A stretch of 64,000 nt of DNA from Pyropia yezoensis (lineage: Eukaryota > Rhodophyta > Bangiophyceae > Bangiales > Bangiaceae): positions 2,230,882-2,294,881 of the forward strand of contig CM020618.1 in the NCBI GenBank assembly GCA_009829735.1, given 5' to 3'. Made by a program: the position numbers and the translations under genes. Positions within the stretch are counted from its first letter, which is position 1; each line of letters starts with the position of its first letter. Below the pieces are notes generated by a model. It saw only the letters and a list, made by a program, of their open reading frames with translations. It was not told where the DNA came from and did not search any database. Positions 1 through 11,451 of the stretch are shown in pieces.

Positions 1-862
1 TACAAAGCAACGACGATCGTCATGTACGGCCACGCCAACCCGCCCCCCACCCACCCACACGCCCGCACTCGGGCTCGAACCCTGGTTTGGTTGCGTCGGA
101 CAAAAGGGGGCTACCTGTCGGAGCGATCGACGAATCCACCAGTCACAGCCGCTCCGACGCCACTCTGACCGCGATGCAGGGAAACCCTTGATATTAACCA
201 GATACAGGCGTCTGAAGATTGCGTCTTCAATAGCACTCCTCGGGCAAAGTAGCCCCCCACAGCAGTTGTCCGCGCGCGCTCGTTGGACTATTTGCCTTCT
301 GGAACGCCTCCCCATTGGCTCGGAGGCGCGAAACAGGTGCGAATCGAGCCAGGTCCGAGAAGGTAGCCCGCCTAGGTCCTAAAGTATTTGACATTTTCCG
401 ACCGTCCGTTGGAAGATATGTGACATTCTCAGAGAGAGAAAGAGGCGTACAACACAGAGGCAAGTGGAGAAGGGAGAAAACGAAGACCACGAGAAGAGAG
501 AGCTCGACGAGCGGCATCGACTACTGCCCTCAAACGACAAACTTCAATTGCCTCAAATAATTAGAAGTCTAAAAAAAAACGCCACACATTGTCTTATTGA
601 ACGAACCGCGGACAGGTCAGAGCCTGTGGCGACAGCACATTGGCCTCTCAAAACCGCTGGAGGCCATTGCGCGAGCGCGAGGCGTGCCCTCCAGGCGCGT
701 CATCGACGCGGCCACAGCCGGAGCTGTGCAAGCCGCACGTGCTGCACAGCCTCCTGCGCCTCTGTAGCAGACTTCCGCCGACACCGCCACCTGAAGACCG
801 CGCCTGTACGCCGCCCTCCCTGCCGCACCCTCCCCCCCGGCCTTTCTCGCCCAACGCCCTGC
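1..862. other. Left-edge spacer, no gene recognised
   Basis: No reading frame here has recognisable protein character. Short overlapping frames exist on both strands but change composition without any domain. The sequence is less GC-rich (about 180-600) than what follows. A tRNA-like T-loop motif near 80 was examined and rejected because its stem does not pair. Confidence 0.5.
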
Positions 863-1261
863 ATGATGTCCCACCCGGAAGCGATGGTCGTGCCCAGCGC
901 CCCCGCCGCACCTACGACGGCCGCTGCGGCCGCCCCTACGAATGAGGACGACGAGACGAACGCGCTGCGCGCGCAGGTGGCGGAGCTCGCCGCCGCCCTT
1001 GCCGCTGCCAAGGCCCAACTGGCAAAACCGGCGGCGCCCGCTGCCGGTACTGACGCGGAAAGCACGACGGCGTCCGTGCCGCCGCCGCCAACGCGTGACG
1101 CATGCACGGGGAAGTCAGTGGCGTCCGCGCCGCCGCCGCCAACGCGTGACGCAGGCACGGGGAAGTCAGTGGCGTCCGCGCTGCCGCCGCCAACGCGTAA
1201 ACCAGACGCGGAGGAGTCTGCGTTTAGCTGCGTGCTGTCTTGCTTCAATTGCAGCTGTTAA
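863..1261 (+). CDS. Small Ala/Pro-rich protein with coiled coil and Cys-rich C-terminus (hypothetical)
   Basis: This is a 132-residue frame from the ATG at 863; the frame is open further upstream, but that part has no protein character. The N-terminus is Ala/Pro-rich. It is followed by a short heptad-like helix (about residues 30-55, many Ala, Leu, Gln) and about 2.5 copies of a 17-residue repeat rich in PPPPTRDA and TGKSVA. The protein ends in CVLSCFNCSC. The terminal Cys-Ser-Cys has the CXC form used for double geranylgeranylation of Rab proteins, and the extra cysteines could be palmitoylated, but the protein is not a Rab. The function is unknown. It could be a chance frame in GC-rich DNA; the repeat and Cys tail are the main reasons to keep it. 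Confidence 0.35.
   Translation: MMSHPEAMVVPSAPAAPTTAAAAAPTNEDDETNALRAQVAELAAALAAAKAQLAKPAAPAAGTDAESTTASVPPPPTRDACTGKSVASAPPPPTRDAGTGKSVASALPPPTRKPDAEESAFSCVLSCFNCSC
1070..1200 (+). repeat. 51-bp tandem repeat, about 2.5 copies
   Basis: A 51-bp unit containing ccgccgccaacgcgtgacgc and ggggaagtcagtggcgtccg repeats in phase with the small frame at 863-1261, giving a 17-residue protein repeat. The copies differ by only a few bases. Confidence 0.75.
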
Positions 1262-2645
1262 GAGAATTTAAAGGGGGGATGTTGGGGTGGTGGTGGGTGA
1301 AGGGGCGGACGGACTGTCAGTGAGAAGCCGTGATGGGCTTGGAGTCTGTGCGCGTCAAGTGTTCTGTGTTGGGGTATCCTGGCGGGCAGTGCTCAAGCCA
1401 TGAACCAATGCTTCAATGAAAGTGAGTTAACGGTGCGACAAGGTTGCAGCGAGAGCCGGTCCCTGGGGCACTTTCCAACCGACCGTGGGGTGGGGTTGTC
1501 ATTCTTTGGTGTGAAGGGTTCACGTGGTCAACGGTTGCTTCGCATGGAGCTGCACCAGAGATTGCTCTAGGACCAGAACCGGGGGCCAGCTAATGAGTCT
1601 GCCCCCATTCTTCCTCTCCACACTAACTCTCTCTGACAGTACTGCTGTGGGCCCAGCTTCCGCGGCCCATCGCTCATCTCCCCCTATAGAGGGACGCTTG
1701 TTGAACTGGTGATCGTCAGCTCCCCAGGCCAGTCTCACCGGTCATGTGGCGTAGTTGGTTTTGAGCCTCTCAACAACGCCACAACGCCAGTGCGCTGCTC
1801 GCTGCTCACCTCTCCCCACTCCAGGCCAATCACCCACCCGGTCACATTTTCAGTGCGGCTCACGATCGCATGCGCGCGGGTGGCAAGCGCGGGTGGCAAG
1901 CGCGGGAGCATGCATTGTTCATCATCCGTGGCCAATTCCTCGCACGGAGCAACATGTGAAGGTGTCGACTGGCCTGTCTGTGGCGGGTTGCCACCGAAGG
2001 CAGCTCTGACGGAGGCGGGGGTGTGGCGGCGGAGCTCCCATGGGGTGGGGACGAGCTTTCGGGCGTGAGTAGGGTGGTCCAATTCGTTAGATAGAGCAGC
2101 GCTGCGTCGAAGCGGATGAACTGGTCCTCCCACGCGACCGACGTGGTTAGATAGGTATGCGATCTTTGAATGGTTGGCAAAAACTTGAGTGAACCCCTCA
2201 ACGATTGTAGTTAGTGATAAGGTTGAGTAAACACGTCGTTAGGATAGGTAGCTCAGAGATCCGATCAAGGGATCATGACCGTGGTCGCGCTGGCCGTCGT
2301 CCACGTTGTCCATCTACTGCAGCAGAGCTTCCTTTCCGCCCTCGCCTCGACCTTCGCTATCCGCTTCATCCTTCACTCTGTCCTTCCTGCTTGCCCATCC
2401 ACACCGACCTTGAAGAGTGGCCGCTGCTCCTGTGCGCGTCCCCCCCCAGCTCTCTAGTCTCTCCGAGACGCGCTTGCCCCACGGGCCGCCGCCCCCCGCC
2501 GACAGGGGGCCGCTGCCGCCCCTGCTGCCACCGCAGCTGCCGCTGCCACTGCCGCCGCCACCACCGCCCGCTCGTCCGCCCGTATTTTGTGCGTGCGGGG
2601 GTGGGCAGCGTGAGCCCCCCTCCCCTAGCGGACCACTCACCCGCG
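1262..2645. other. Spacer, no gene recognised
   Basis: No supportable coding region was found. Frames on both strands are short or lack domain character. The last 250 bases are pyrimidine-rich and proline-biased in every forward frame. They probably form the promoter and 5' leader of the RTRAF gene that starts at 2646. Confidence 0.5.
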
Positions 2646-4301
2646 ATGGCCACCCGGACCGTGTCGACCGCCGCGCTGCGGCGGTGGCTGGCCGCCCTGC
2701 GCTGCCCTTTTGCGGCGGACTTTGACGACACGGGTACGCAAGAGACGGTGGGAGCTGGGGGAGGGGGGGGTGGGCGGGGGGGATACGTCTGCCTGGTGCA
2801 CTGCCGTGGGCGGCTTTCCACCGTCGAGTCGGAATGGGGGGCGGGGGGTGCGGTTGGTGAGCACGTGCAGAGTGGCGCGCTGTGCGCACACCTCTACTTA
2901 TTGTGGCTCGCGACGAATGCGCCGCCTGTGGACCCTGCGGAGACTGACGGCTATGTGTGGGGCGGTGCGTCCCTGTTGCTCCGCTTCTACTCTATCCCCA
3001 AATTTCCTTTGGGTTGCCACCCCGCCTGCGTCGCCGGGTGCCTCTGTCCTGTTTCGCTTTTTGTTTCTATTTTTCAAACTGCTATCCCACAGACGTGCTG
3101 GCGGTCCACCGGCTGGCCCACTTTCTGGAAGACACCCACCTCCGACACCTGCCCGAGTCGGACCGGTCGGCGCTCTTCCTCCCGCCCCCCGACGTGGCTG
3201 CCGCCGCCGCCGCGCCGGCGGCCGCCTCCACCACCGCCCGGCCCGTCAGCCCCGATGTGGCGACCTCCCTGCTGAGCGCCTACGTCACGGCGCTGGCGCC
3301 CACGTACGCGGGTGCCCCCGCGGTGGGCCGCTTCTACAGCGCCCCCGCGGTGGCGGCGTGGCTCACCCGCACCGCCCTGGGCGTGGCGGTGGCAGACGCG
3401 GCGGCCGCGGCCGCCAACGAGGACGACAAGGACGTTGACGAAACGGCGGGCCGTGGAGGGGCCTCTGCCATGGACACGGCCACCGCCGGGCCGACCGCGT
3501 CTGCGGCGGCAGCGACCGCGGCGGCATTGCCGGCGCGGGAGGCAGCAGACACTCCCGGTGGGGGTGTGATGGATACGGCAACTGGGGGCGGGGCGGGGGA
3601 CACGCCACCAGTGCCCGTGGTGGCGGGCGCTGCCGCCCACCCGGCCGTCCGCGCGGCGGCGGCGGCGGTGGTGACGGCGTGTGGCCTGGCCGCTCCGCCA
3701 GGGGGAAGTTCCGCGGCCGCCGCCGCGTCAGTGGCCGCACGGCACGTGCTCGCCTGGCAAGCAAAGGTACAGGCGGGCGCGGCGGCTGACGACGCTGTCG
3801 AGCGGGGGGACGATGCGGCAGCATCTGCGGCCGCCCCGGCGGGGGACGGTGGGGCGCCGTTGACGCTCGCAGACTTCCCGTCGGGCATCGAGACTGGAGG
3901 TACGTTTGTTGGCTCGGCTTGCGACGCTTCCGTGCCGTGGCGTCTTTTTTCGGGCGTTTCCTCGTCTTCTCTGCGAGTGTGTATGGTTTTTTGTCCTTCT
4001 TGTGCAGCCATCTCACTCACCTACGGGTGTTGTATCTTGCTTTGTTTTTTTGTGTGGCGCGCGTGGGCGGTGCGTGCGTGTGTCTGTACATGCGTGCTTG
4101 GGTGGGTTCTGCCACCTCCCTCTGGGGTCTGGTGGCGGCACGGCAGACGCGGCGGTGGACGCGGTTGGTGGGGTGCTGCGGCTGCTGCACGCCGCCCGCC
4201 TGGCAGAGGTGCAGCGCGACATCAATGGCGCGCTCGCGGCGGTGCAGGCCACTACCGCCGACGCGCGGACGGACAACCGGCTGTGGGGGCGGGGCCATTG
4301 A
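2646..4301 (+). CDS. RTRAF: RTRAF / hCLE / CGI-99 family protein (three exons)
   Basis: The family protein belongs to the RTCB-DDX1-FAM98 tRNA ligase complex and to RNA polymerase II-associated RNA transport particles in animals. Exons are 2646-2733, 3093-3899 and 4147-4301. Both introns (359 and 247 nt) are GT-AG and phase 1, and together they give 349 residues. The N-terminus has the family signature LRCPF..DFDDTD...RLAHFLEDTHLRHL. The C-terminus has GIETGDA...LRLLHAARLAEVQRDIN and ends ADARTDNRL. These match the two conserved ends of RTRAF. Between them lies a roughly 150-residue Ala-rich, low-complexity insert (about residues 115-265), so the protein is about 100 residues longer than the usual 245. 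The gene converges with the malectin gene at 4931-6199. The identity rests on the spliced ends and the start is the first ATG of exon 1. Confidence 0.85.
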
Positions 4302-4930
4302 CCCTTGCAGGCGTCCTCCTTCACATGAAGTTAAAATGGGCCTGTCGGTAGGCATGTGCATTGCCACCCCGGAACGCAGTGAGAAAAACACGGAAGGCGT
4401 GCGTGCACTAGTTCTGACTCCGTGGCCTGCTTTGTATTGGCTGGGGCAACGGAGGGGGATGGTCGAATGGGAAAAGTGGAGCCGAGCGTCCCCCCGCTGC
4501 GACTAGAGTTGAGGCAATGCACCCTTGCTGTGGCGCGGGACGCATGGCGCCCAAATGCCACGCGGCGCTGCTCGGCGCGGGGTGGCGGCTGCGCCAGCGG
4601 CCGCAACGAGCGCCTCATCAAAAAATAGTTGTCTGTCCCCTTTAACATCCACCACACCCGCCCCCCTGACCCTCCCCATACACTACACGCGGGAGCGGCC
4701 GGCCGGCCGGCCGATGCGCGGGCACTCACAGTGCGCCGCCGCCGCCGTTGCCCCCTCAGTTAACTGCATCAATGAGTTGCCCCTCCCTCCCGGCACCCCG
4801 TCCCCCCCCCCCGCCCCGCTCCACGCCCCCCGCCAGGCCTCTGCTCAGCGGGGGGAAGGAGAAGGGGTGGTGGCGGTGGGGGATTGGTCGTCGACGACCG
4901 TGCAACCACCGCCGGGGGTTGTCTGGCGCC
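4302..4930. other. Convergent intergenic spacer
   Basis: This is the shared 3' flank of RTRAF (plus) and the first malectin gene (minus). No conserved frame is visible. A (CCGG)n-like stretch lies near 4699-4713 and C runs near 4803. Confidence 0.5.
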
Positions 4931-6199
4931 TTAGAGCATCAGCCGCGGCAGTGGCGACGGCTGCGCTTCGTTCTTGACCACCTCAAGGAAGTTTTCGAGC
5001 GCCGTCTCAGCCATCGCCGCGGTGCGGGTCACCTCTGCCTCCTGGGTGGCGAGCGTCGAGCCGGCCGCCTCCGCCGCCGCCGCCGCCTCCCGGACCTCTG
5101 CCAGGTTGTCCACCAGCCGCTGCTCGTCGGCGTAGCCAAACGGCTTCACCACCCCCGTGATGAAGGAGCACGCCTCGGGGGACAGGCCGCCGATAAACGC
5201 AACGGCCGCGTTATAGGCAGTGGTCAGCGGCGTAAAGGAGGTGGTGTAGGTCGTGTCAAACGCCGCCGCGGCGGCGCGCATCGCAGTGACCGCGTCGACG
5301 GCGGTCGCGTACGCGGCGCGCACCTCGTCGGTGGGGGTGGTCACCCCAAACGCCGTGTCCGCCGCCACCCGGCTCGCCTCGACGCGCGCGGCGGTCTGGG
5401 ACACGGCCTCCCGCGCGGCAGCGGCGATGGCGCGCACCGGCACGTCGGGCGCGCCGGCCGCCTTGGTGTTGGCCAACGCCTCGTTGATGGCCTCGGGGTT
5501 GGGCGGCGGGAAGAGGCCCGTGTCTGGGTCGGGCGTCGGCCCCGGCGACGGCGTTGGCGTCGGCGCCGGCGTCGGGCGCGTGTCCTCATAGACGCCCACG
5601 CCCGACAGGAAGGGGTCCCCGCGGGCGGTGGCGGGCACGTCGGCCGATGCGGGGGACTGCTGCAAAAACACCTGCACGGTGTCCTGCACGGGCATGCCGT
5701 ACGTCGACGCGTCGAGGGGCGGGTAGACGAGCTTGTACACCCGGCCTTGCGCCTCCCCATACACGTCGAGCGCCTGGACGATCGCCTCAACCTCCACGCC
5801 GTCGACGCGCACAAAGACGTCCATGAAGCGGCGGGCGGCCTCGGTGAAAAAGGTCTCGGCCCACACCAGCTCCAGCCGGTAGTTGGACGCCGCCGGCACG
5901 CGGAGGGTGTAGGTCAGGAGCCCCGGGTTGTAGCGGCTCGTGTGGAAGAGGCCGTTGAGGGGCCCCCCCGCGAGGCCGGTGCGCACCCACTTGAGGCCCC
6001 CGTCAAAGCCCGCGTCCGCCGCCCACGTGTGGTTGTCATAGCTCTTGATGAGGTCACTCCCACAGTTGACGTACAGCAGGTGGTCCCCCGCGGCGGCAAC
6101 CGGCCGGCTCACCGCCGCCGCCGCCGCCACCACCACCGCCGCTGCCGCTGCCACCGCCGCCACCGTCACCCGGCGGGCCATCATCGTCCGCCGCGCCAT
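4931..6199 (-). CDS. Secreted malectin-domain protein with helical tail (paralogue 1)
   Basis: Malectin domains bind di-glucose or cell-wall glycans in the ER or extracellular space. The ATG at 6199 gives 422 residues; an upstream in-frame extension is only proline-rich leader. Residues 8-37 form an Ala/Val signal peptide. The malectin domain spans about 41-205, with LLYVNCGSD at its start, YRLELVWAE in the middle, FMDVFVRVDG, and FLSGVGVYED at its end. A Pro-Thr linker (about 208-233) leads to an Ala-rich all-helical tail of about 190 residues. There is no transmembrane helix or kinase, unlike plant malectin-like receptor kinases. It lies head-to-head with its paralogue at 9320, 3.1 kb away. 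The role is inferred as wall or matrix glycan binding. Confidence 0.85.
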   Translation of the reverse strand: MARRTMMARRVTVAAVAAAAAVVVAAAAAVSRPVAAAGDHLLYVNCGSDLIKSYDNHTWAADAGFDGGLKWVRTGLAGGPLNGLFHTSRYNPGLLTYTLRVPAASNYRLELVWAETFFTEAARRFMDVFVRVDGVEVEAIVQALDVYGEAQGRVYKLVYPPLDASTYGMPVQDTVQVFLQQSPASADVPATARGDPFLSGVGVYEDTRPTPAPTPTPSPGPTPDPDTGLFPPPNPEAINEALANTKAAGAPDVPVRAIAAAAREAVSQTAARVEASRVAADTAFGVTTPTDEVRAAYATAVDAVTAMRAAAAAFDTTYTTSFTPLTTAYNAAVAFIGGLSPEACSFITGVVKPFGYADEQRLVDNLAEVREAAAAAEAAGSTLATQEAEVTRTAAMAETALENFLEVVKNEAQPSPLPRLML

Positions 6200-6218
6200 T
6201 GCGAACCGGCCGACCCGC

Positions 6219-6239
6219 GGGGGGGGGGGGGGGGGGGGG
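6219..6239 (+). repeat. Poly-G tract, 21 nt
   Basis: Uninterrupted run of 21 G just upstream of the malectin start at 6199 (a C run on the coding strand). It is long enough to favour quadruplex structure; the length may be imprecise for technical reasons. Confidence 0.9.
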
Positions 6240-6592
6240 TGGGGGGAGGAGAGAGAAGCCGCAAGAGGTTTGTAAAAAAACCCAAAGGTGCGGCACGGCA
6301 CGGGTGGGGTGTTGGTGACCAGAAGCAAGCAGGGGGGAGGAGGAGGTCAGCAGCAGCCAGCGCGGGTAGCACAACCGGGGGAGGCGCGTCCTAGATGAAG
6401 GCCGCCCGCTGCCAGTCGACGGCGGGAGGGGGGTTGGCGCTCCCTGCGTCTGCCGGCGTGTGGACGGGGGGGGGGGGGCGCGGATGCCTGTGCGGGTCTC
6501 TACCGACGGCAGCCGCATCCACCACCCGCGGCGGCGGCGCGTATTCATACCCCCCTCGGTCAGGCGGGACAGGGACAAACGACGAGGAGTGG

Positions 6593-6595
<3 letters not shown>

Positions 6596-6627
<32 letters not shown>
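6596..6627 (+). repeat. Poly-G tract, 32 nt
   Basis: Uninterrupted run of 32 G, the longest homopolymer in the window, in the spacer between the divergent malectin genes. Confidence 0.9.
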
Positions 6628-6628
<1 letters not shown>

Positions 6629-8629
6629 GGGCCTCTGGTCGCGACCGCCACACGGCCGCGCTCCCGCCGCCGCGCCCGCCACAGCCGCCCCGCCGTGTCG
6701 CGGCCGCCGCGGCCGCCGCGCCGCCGCCTCCCCCCCCTCCCCATTCCTGGTCGCGACAGGCTAGCGTGCGGGAGGGGGGGTCCTGGAGCCCGCGTAGCGC
6801 CCCCCCCCCCCCGGTCTCTCTCCACCCCACTCCCGCCCCCCCCCATCACCAGCAAGGACCACCCCCTCCGCCCCCCACCCACCCTCCCGTCACGCCGCGC
6901 GCTCCCCTCCCCGCTCCACTCGCGTGTACCTACACGCAGCCGGCGGGCGCACCCTACCTCCCCCCAACGTCTCCCACCACCCACCCACCCCCCTCCCCTC
7001 CCCTCCATGGCAAGGCGCTGACAAAAAAAAAAAAAAAAGAGAACGAGGGGAAGGAGACAGCGCCAGTGAGGAGGACAAGTGGCCTCTTCGTCCCACACCT
7101 CCGCTCTCCCCCCGACCCCCACCCTCCCCCACCCCTTCCCCCACCCCCACCCACCCCCATCCCGTCACATCCGCCCCCCTCCCCCCACCCCCCCACCCAG
7201 CTCCTCCCCCCCTTTGACTGGCAACCACAGCCGCCACTGACAATCCATCCGCCGCGTCGGGGGCGCGCTCAGCGGCGGGGGCGGGAGGAAGATGCGCACC
7301 TCCTCCTGCCACCTCCCCCCACACCCCCCCCCGCCCTTCAAGCTCCCCAACCCATGCCAGCACATCCCCCCCCCTCTCGCCCGCCCCCGCCGCCCCACCA
7401 GCACCCCCCCCCCCCCCACAACGCTTAGCCGCCGTGTCAGCAGGCGCCACCACCACCACCACCACCACCACCGCCCGGCCAGAGTGGCTGCAGCTGCGCG
7501 CGTGCGAGGGGGGTGGGCGGGGTCCCCGCGGGTGCGCATCGACGGCAGCTCGCGGAGCTGGTGGCCCCCCGCCACGACGATGCAACGGCCGTCGCGAGAC
7601 CCCCCCACGGCCGCCCCCGGGGGCCCACGGCCCAGATCATTTGGGGGCCGCGCCCTTGCGTGGCTGGTCACGCCGTCCCGAGGCCGCCCCCGCCCCCCTC
7701 CACCGCCACCGCCACCTCTCTACCGCCACCGCCACCACCCCTAGAGAGCTCTCTACCGCCACTGCCAGGACCGGATCCACCACCACCATCCACCACCACC
7801 ACCACCACCACCACCGCCTAGTACCCCTCTCTCGCCCTCGAATCGACACCGACTCTTCCCCTCCCCCCCCCCCCCTTCCTTCCCGTCCCCGGCCCTCTCC
7901 GTCCCCATCCTCCCCCCCTCCCCCTCCCCCCCCCCCCCCCCTCGCCCCCCTAATCCGACTGACAATTTCCCACCAGCAGCAGCAGCGGCAGCGGCCGTGA
8001 CAGCGGGCGCAGGCCGTGGCCAAGGCAGCAGCAGCAGCAGCAGCAGCAGCGGCAAGAGAGTGGGGAGAGGAATGGGTGCTGTGGCTCACCCCCTGCCTCC
8101 CCCACCCAGCGCAACTGCGCGTCTGGAAGGGAGGAATGTCGCAGGGAGGTGGCGGGGGGGGAACACGTGCATGTCAGCCACTGGCAAACACAGCCGCGGC
8201 CGGAGGCGACGATCACCACGGTCGCCATCATGGCCGCCCGCCCCTGCACGCCGCCGCCCCCACCCGCCGAGTGGATCGGGCACACCCACCACCACCCGCC
8301 TTTTGCGCCCCGTGTCTTGGGGCAGCCTTGACGGGCGCGCCCCCCCCCCCCCCCGCCGGCAAAATGTATGTATGTACGTGGCGGCCGTTGGGAGGGGTAG
8401 GGAGGACGGCGGGGGGCGGGTGGGATGGGGGAGGCGATGCGGGAGGGGCCCCAAAGGAGGGGGAGCTATTCCCTCTCCCCCCCCCCCACCCCCCAACCCC
8501 CCGCCCTATTCTCGCTACCCGTTTCCACCCCTGCCCCCGCTGGCCCACCGTCCGCCCCGTGCGTGCGGTGGCACGGCGGCCGCCGCCGCCGCCGCCGGCC
8601 CAGAGACCACCGTCCGTGGCGGCACGAGC

Positions 8630-8664
<35 letters not shown>

Positions 8665-9319
8665 GCCCCCGAGCGTCCGTGGCGGCATGAGCGCACCGCC
8701 GCCGCGCCGCCGCCGCCTCTGCCGTCGCCGCCGCCGCCGCTGCTGCTGCTGCTGCTGCCGCTGCTACTGCAGCAGCTGCTGCTGCTTCGGGCGGCACACG
8801 CCGGCGACCTGGTGTGGTCGTCTGCCCAGCCGCCCCCCCCTCCCCACCCCTCCATCTTAGCCCTCACCCTCCCAGCTTGTGCGCTGACAATGCGGCGGCG
8901 CCCCGCTGGCCCACCGCCCGCCCGCTCTCTTGTCATTGACGCTGGCCGCCGGGCTGGCACCCCATCCCAGGCCACCGCCTGGGTGGTGCTGCGCTGGTGG
9001 TCTGCGCGCCTGCCCGCCTGCCCTCGCCACGCCCCACCCGCGCGTCCAGACCCACCGCACGCAACGGTGGTGGCCGTCCCAGCCGGGTGGATACATGAGG
9101 CCCCCACCGCCGGCGGTGGGTCTGCGGGACAGACGACCCGCATCGCACAAAGGCGGCACGGGCACGGTGCTTCCTCCCCTTGCCTGCACTCCCCGACGAG
9201 GCGCACCGTCTTGTCCACACCCCCCCCCCACTCCCCCCCTTCCTCCGCCCTCCTCCTCCGCCCGCCCCTTCCCACCCCCCCAACCAACCGCCACACTTCC
9301 ATCTCTCTCCCTGCCCGCC

Positions 9320-9508
9320 ATGGCCCCCTGCCGTGCAGTGTTTGTCGCGGCCGCCGCGACGGTGGCCGCCACCGCCGCCGCCAACGGGGCGTCGGCCAGC
9401 TGGGTCAGCACCGCCCTCTTCCACGGCGGCCGTGCCGGGCCGAGCCTAGACCTGGTCGCCCCCCGGGTGCCGTCGTCGGCCGCGGCGGCGGTGGCCGCGG
9501 CCGCGGCC

Positions 9509-9544
<36 letters not shown>

Positions 9545-10828
9545 GCGGCGACAGCGTCGACGCCCACCGTGCTCGTGTCGGCGCCGGTGGTGGTGCCCGC
9601 CGTGCCCGCGGCGGCGGCGGCGGCGGTGATGGTGGCGCCGGCGCGCCGGTCGACGCCCGCCTGGTGGACGGCCCGCCAGGCGGTGGGCGGCACCGCCGGC
9701 GCCGCCCCGCGGTCCCTGTACGTGAATGTGGGCGGCGGCTTTGTCACCTTTGAAGGCCGCACCTGGGTGTCGGACGCGGACCCGCTGGGCGGGGGCGCCC
9801 CCCCCGGCACCCGCCTGTTTGGCAAGGCCCCCCCCGGCCTGCCCGCGCTGTTGGCCACCAACCGCTACGCGCAGGGCGTGTCGATGGCGTTTACGCGCAC
9901 CGTTGCGGCGCCGTCCTTGTACCGGCTGGAGCTGCTGTGGGCTGAGATCTTCATGACGTCCGCCGGCGCCCGCTTCATGGACGTCTTTGTGTCGGTCGAC
10001 GGCCACCAGCCGGTGGAGGTGATGACCGCCGTGGATGTGTGGGCGACGGTCGGCGGGGACGCGCTGCTGCGCAAGTCGTACCCCCCCGTGGGGAGCCCGC
10101 CGCTGCCCATTGAGTCGACCGTCACTATCACGCTGCAGCGGTCGGACTTGGGCGCGCCGGGCGTCAGCAACGTCTTCCTGTCGGCCTTTTCGGTGGTGGA
10201 GGAGCCGACGCCGACGCCGACGCCGGCGCCGACGAGCACGCCCAGCCCCGCGGACCCCGCCCGGATTGGCACCATCCTCGCCGCCGCCGCCGCGGCGGCC
10301 GACCGCACCACCCCGGCGGTGCGCGCCGCCGCCGGGTGGTCCCTGTCGACGCGTCAGGCGGTGGCGGTGGCCCGTGAGGAGCGGCAGCGGGTGACCCCGC
10401 TCTACGAGGCGGCCCCCCGCACCGACGCGCTGACCGCCGCGTGGGCCGCCTATGCCGCCGCCACCACCACCTTTGACGACGCGACGCTGGCCTACTTTGC
10501 CGCCGTCCCGACCATTGACGCCCGCCAGCGGATGGTCACCGCCGCCCTCACCGCCGCCCGCGAGTACGCGGCCGGCCTGTCGCCGCCCGTGTGTGCCTTC
10601 CTGCGGGACCCCGCGGCGGGCGGCGGGGCGTCGTCGCCCGTGACGGCGGCGGAGATCCAGGCGCTCGAGGGCTTTGCCGCCACCCTCCGCGCCGAGGTGG
10701 ACGCCCTCCTCGCCGAGGTGGCCCGCGTGGACGCCCTCCAGGCGGCGGTGCAGGCCGCCGCCGACGAGCAGCAGGCGGCGGCCGGCAACGTGCGCAGGGC
10801 GCTGCCGCTCGGGGCACTGCCGCTCTAG
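9320..10828 (+). CDS. Secreted malectin-domain protein with helical tail (paralogue 2)
   Basis: This has the same architecture as the minus-strand gene at 4931-6199: signal peptide (about 1-27), Ala/Thr low-complexity segment (50-105), malectin domain (about 131-293), Pro-Thr linker (294-311) and an Ala-rich helical tail to residue 502. Shared landmarks are LYVNVGGG at the domain start, YRLELLWAEIF, FMDVFVSVDG and VFLSAFSVVEE. The start is the ATG at 9320, the first one that leads into a signal peptide. No intron is needed. The two copies differ at most positions, so the duplication is not recent. The likely role is secreted glycan binding; the ligand cannot be read from sequence. Confidence 0.85.
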
Positions 10829-11451
10829 GCGCGGCCTAACTGTCTCTTTTTACCGACCGACAGGGGACTGGCGTGGGTGGGTGGGGGGGGGGGTGGGGGG
10901 GGCGGTGGGGGAGATGGAGGGGGATGGGAGAGGGGCGCGCCAGCGCCCCACGCTAATTTTGGCTCTGCTGACGACGTCACGACGATGGGGGGGGAGCAGG
11001 GACCCACACGCACAACAAAAAAAATGTGGCGCGGCTGCGAGCCCCACACCCCCGCCCCGGCGCGGTCCCAGCCGCCGACGCCGCCGCCACCCACGGCCTG
11101 GCCACGCGGCCGGCCGGTGCTGCGGGTCGCCCTCCGCGCGCGCCGCCGGCGCGGACGGTCGACCCGCCCCGCCCAGCGTCTCGCCCGCTGTCCCCGTCGG
11201 GCTGGCAGGCACGGGCACGCGCGGGGGCAGGGGGGGGGGGGGGGTTGCCCGTTGGAAAAGCAGTGGGTGCGGCTACGCGGCCACTCTACCTTCCCGCCCC
11301 GCCTCTCCACTCCCGCTGTCGCCTCCGCTTCCGCCACCCCTACTGCGAAAAACAGGCCCCCCTGTCCCTTCGTCCGCCCGCCCCCGCCCCCCCCTCCCCC
11401 CCCCCCCCCCCCCCCCCCCGTCTCCGTCGGTCTCCCTCTTTGTCTGCTCAC
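10829..11451. other. Convergent spacer, homopolymer-rich
   Basis: This lies between the 3' ends of malectin paralogue 2 and the protease gene. It has G runs near 10881-10903 and an uninterrupted C run at 11396-11419. No gene is visible. Confidence 0.55.

Larger units (their letters stand above)
6200..9319. other. Divergent spacer between malectin paralogues, simple-sequence rich
   Basis: This 3.1-kb gap must contain both malectin promoters. It is dominated by simple sequence: long G runs at its left end, then about 1.8 kb with C-rich plus strand (6760-8560). It also holds CCA triplet tracts (7445-7472, 7776-7817), an AGC tract near 8028-8050 and a GCT tract near 8737-8785. Open frames exist on both strands but encode only Pro, His, Gly or Arg runs, so I call no gene. 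Confidence 0.6.

Noticed and set aside
65..110. tRNA-like T-loop (GGTTCGAGCCC on the minus strand)
   Set aside because: The T-stem does not pair properly and no acceptor or anticodon arm could be drawn.
6395..9302. Many long overlapping frames (up to about 320 codons) in the malectin spacer
   Set aside because: All are Pro, His, Gly or Arg runs from simple sequence; neighbouring frames are equally open.
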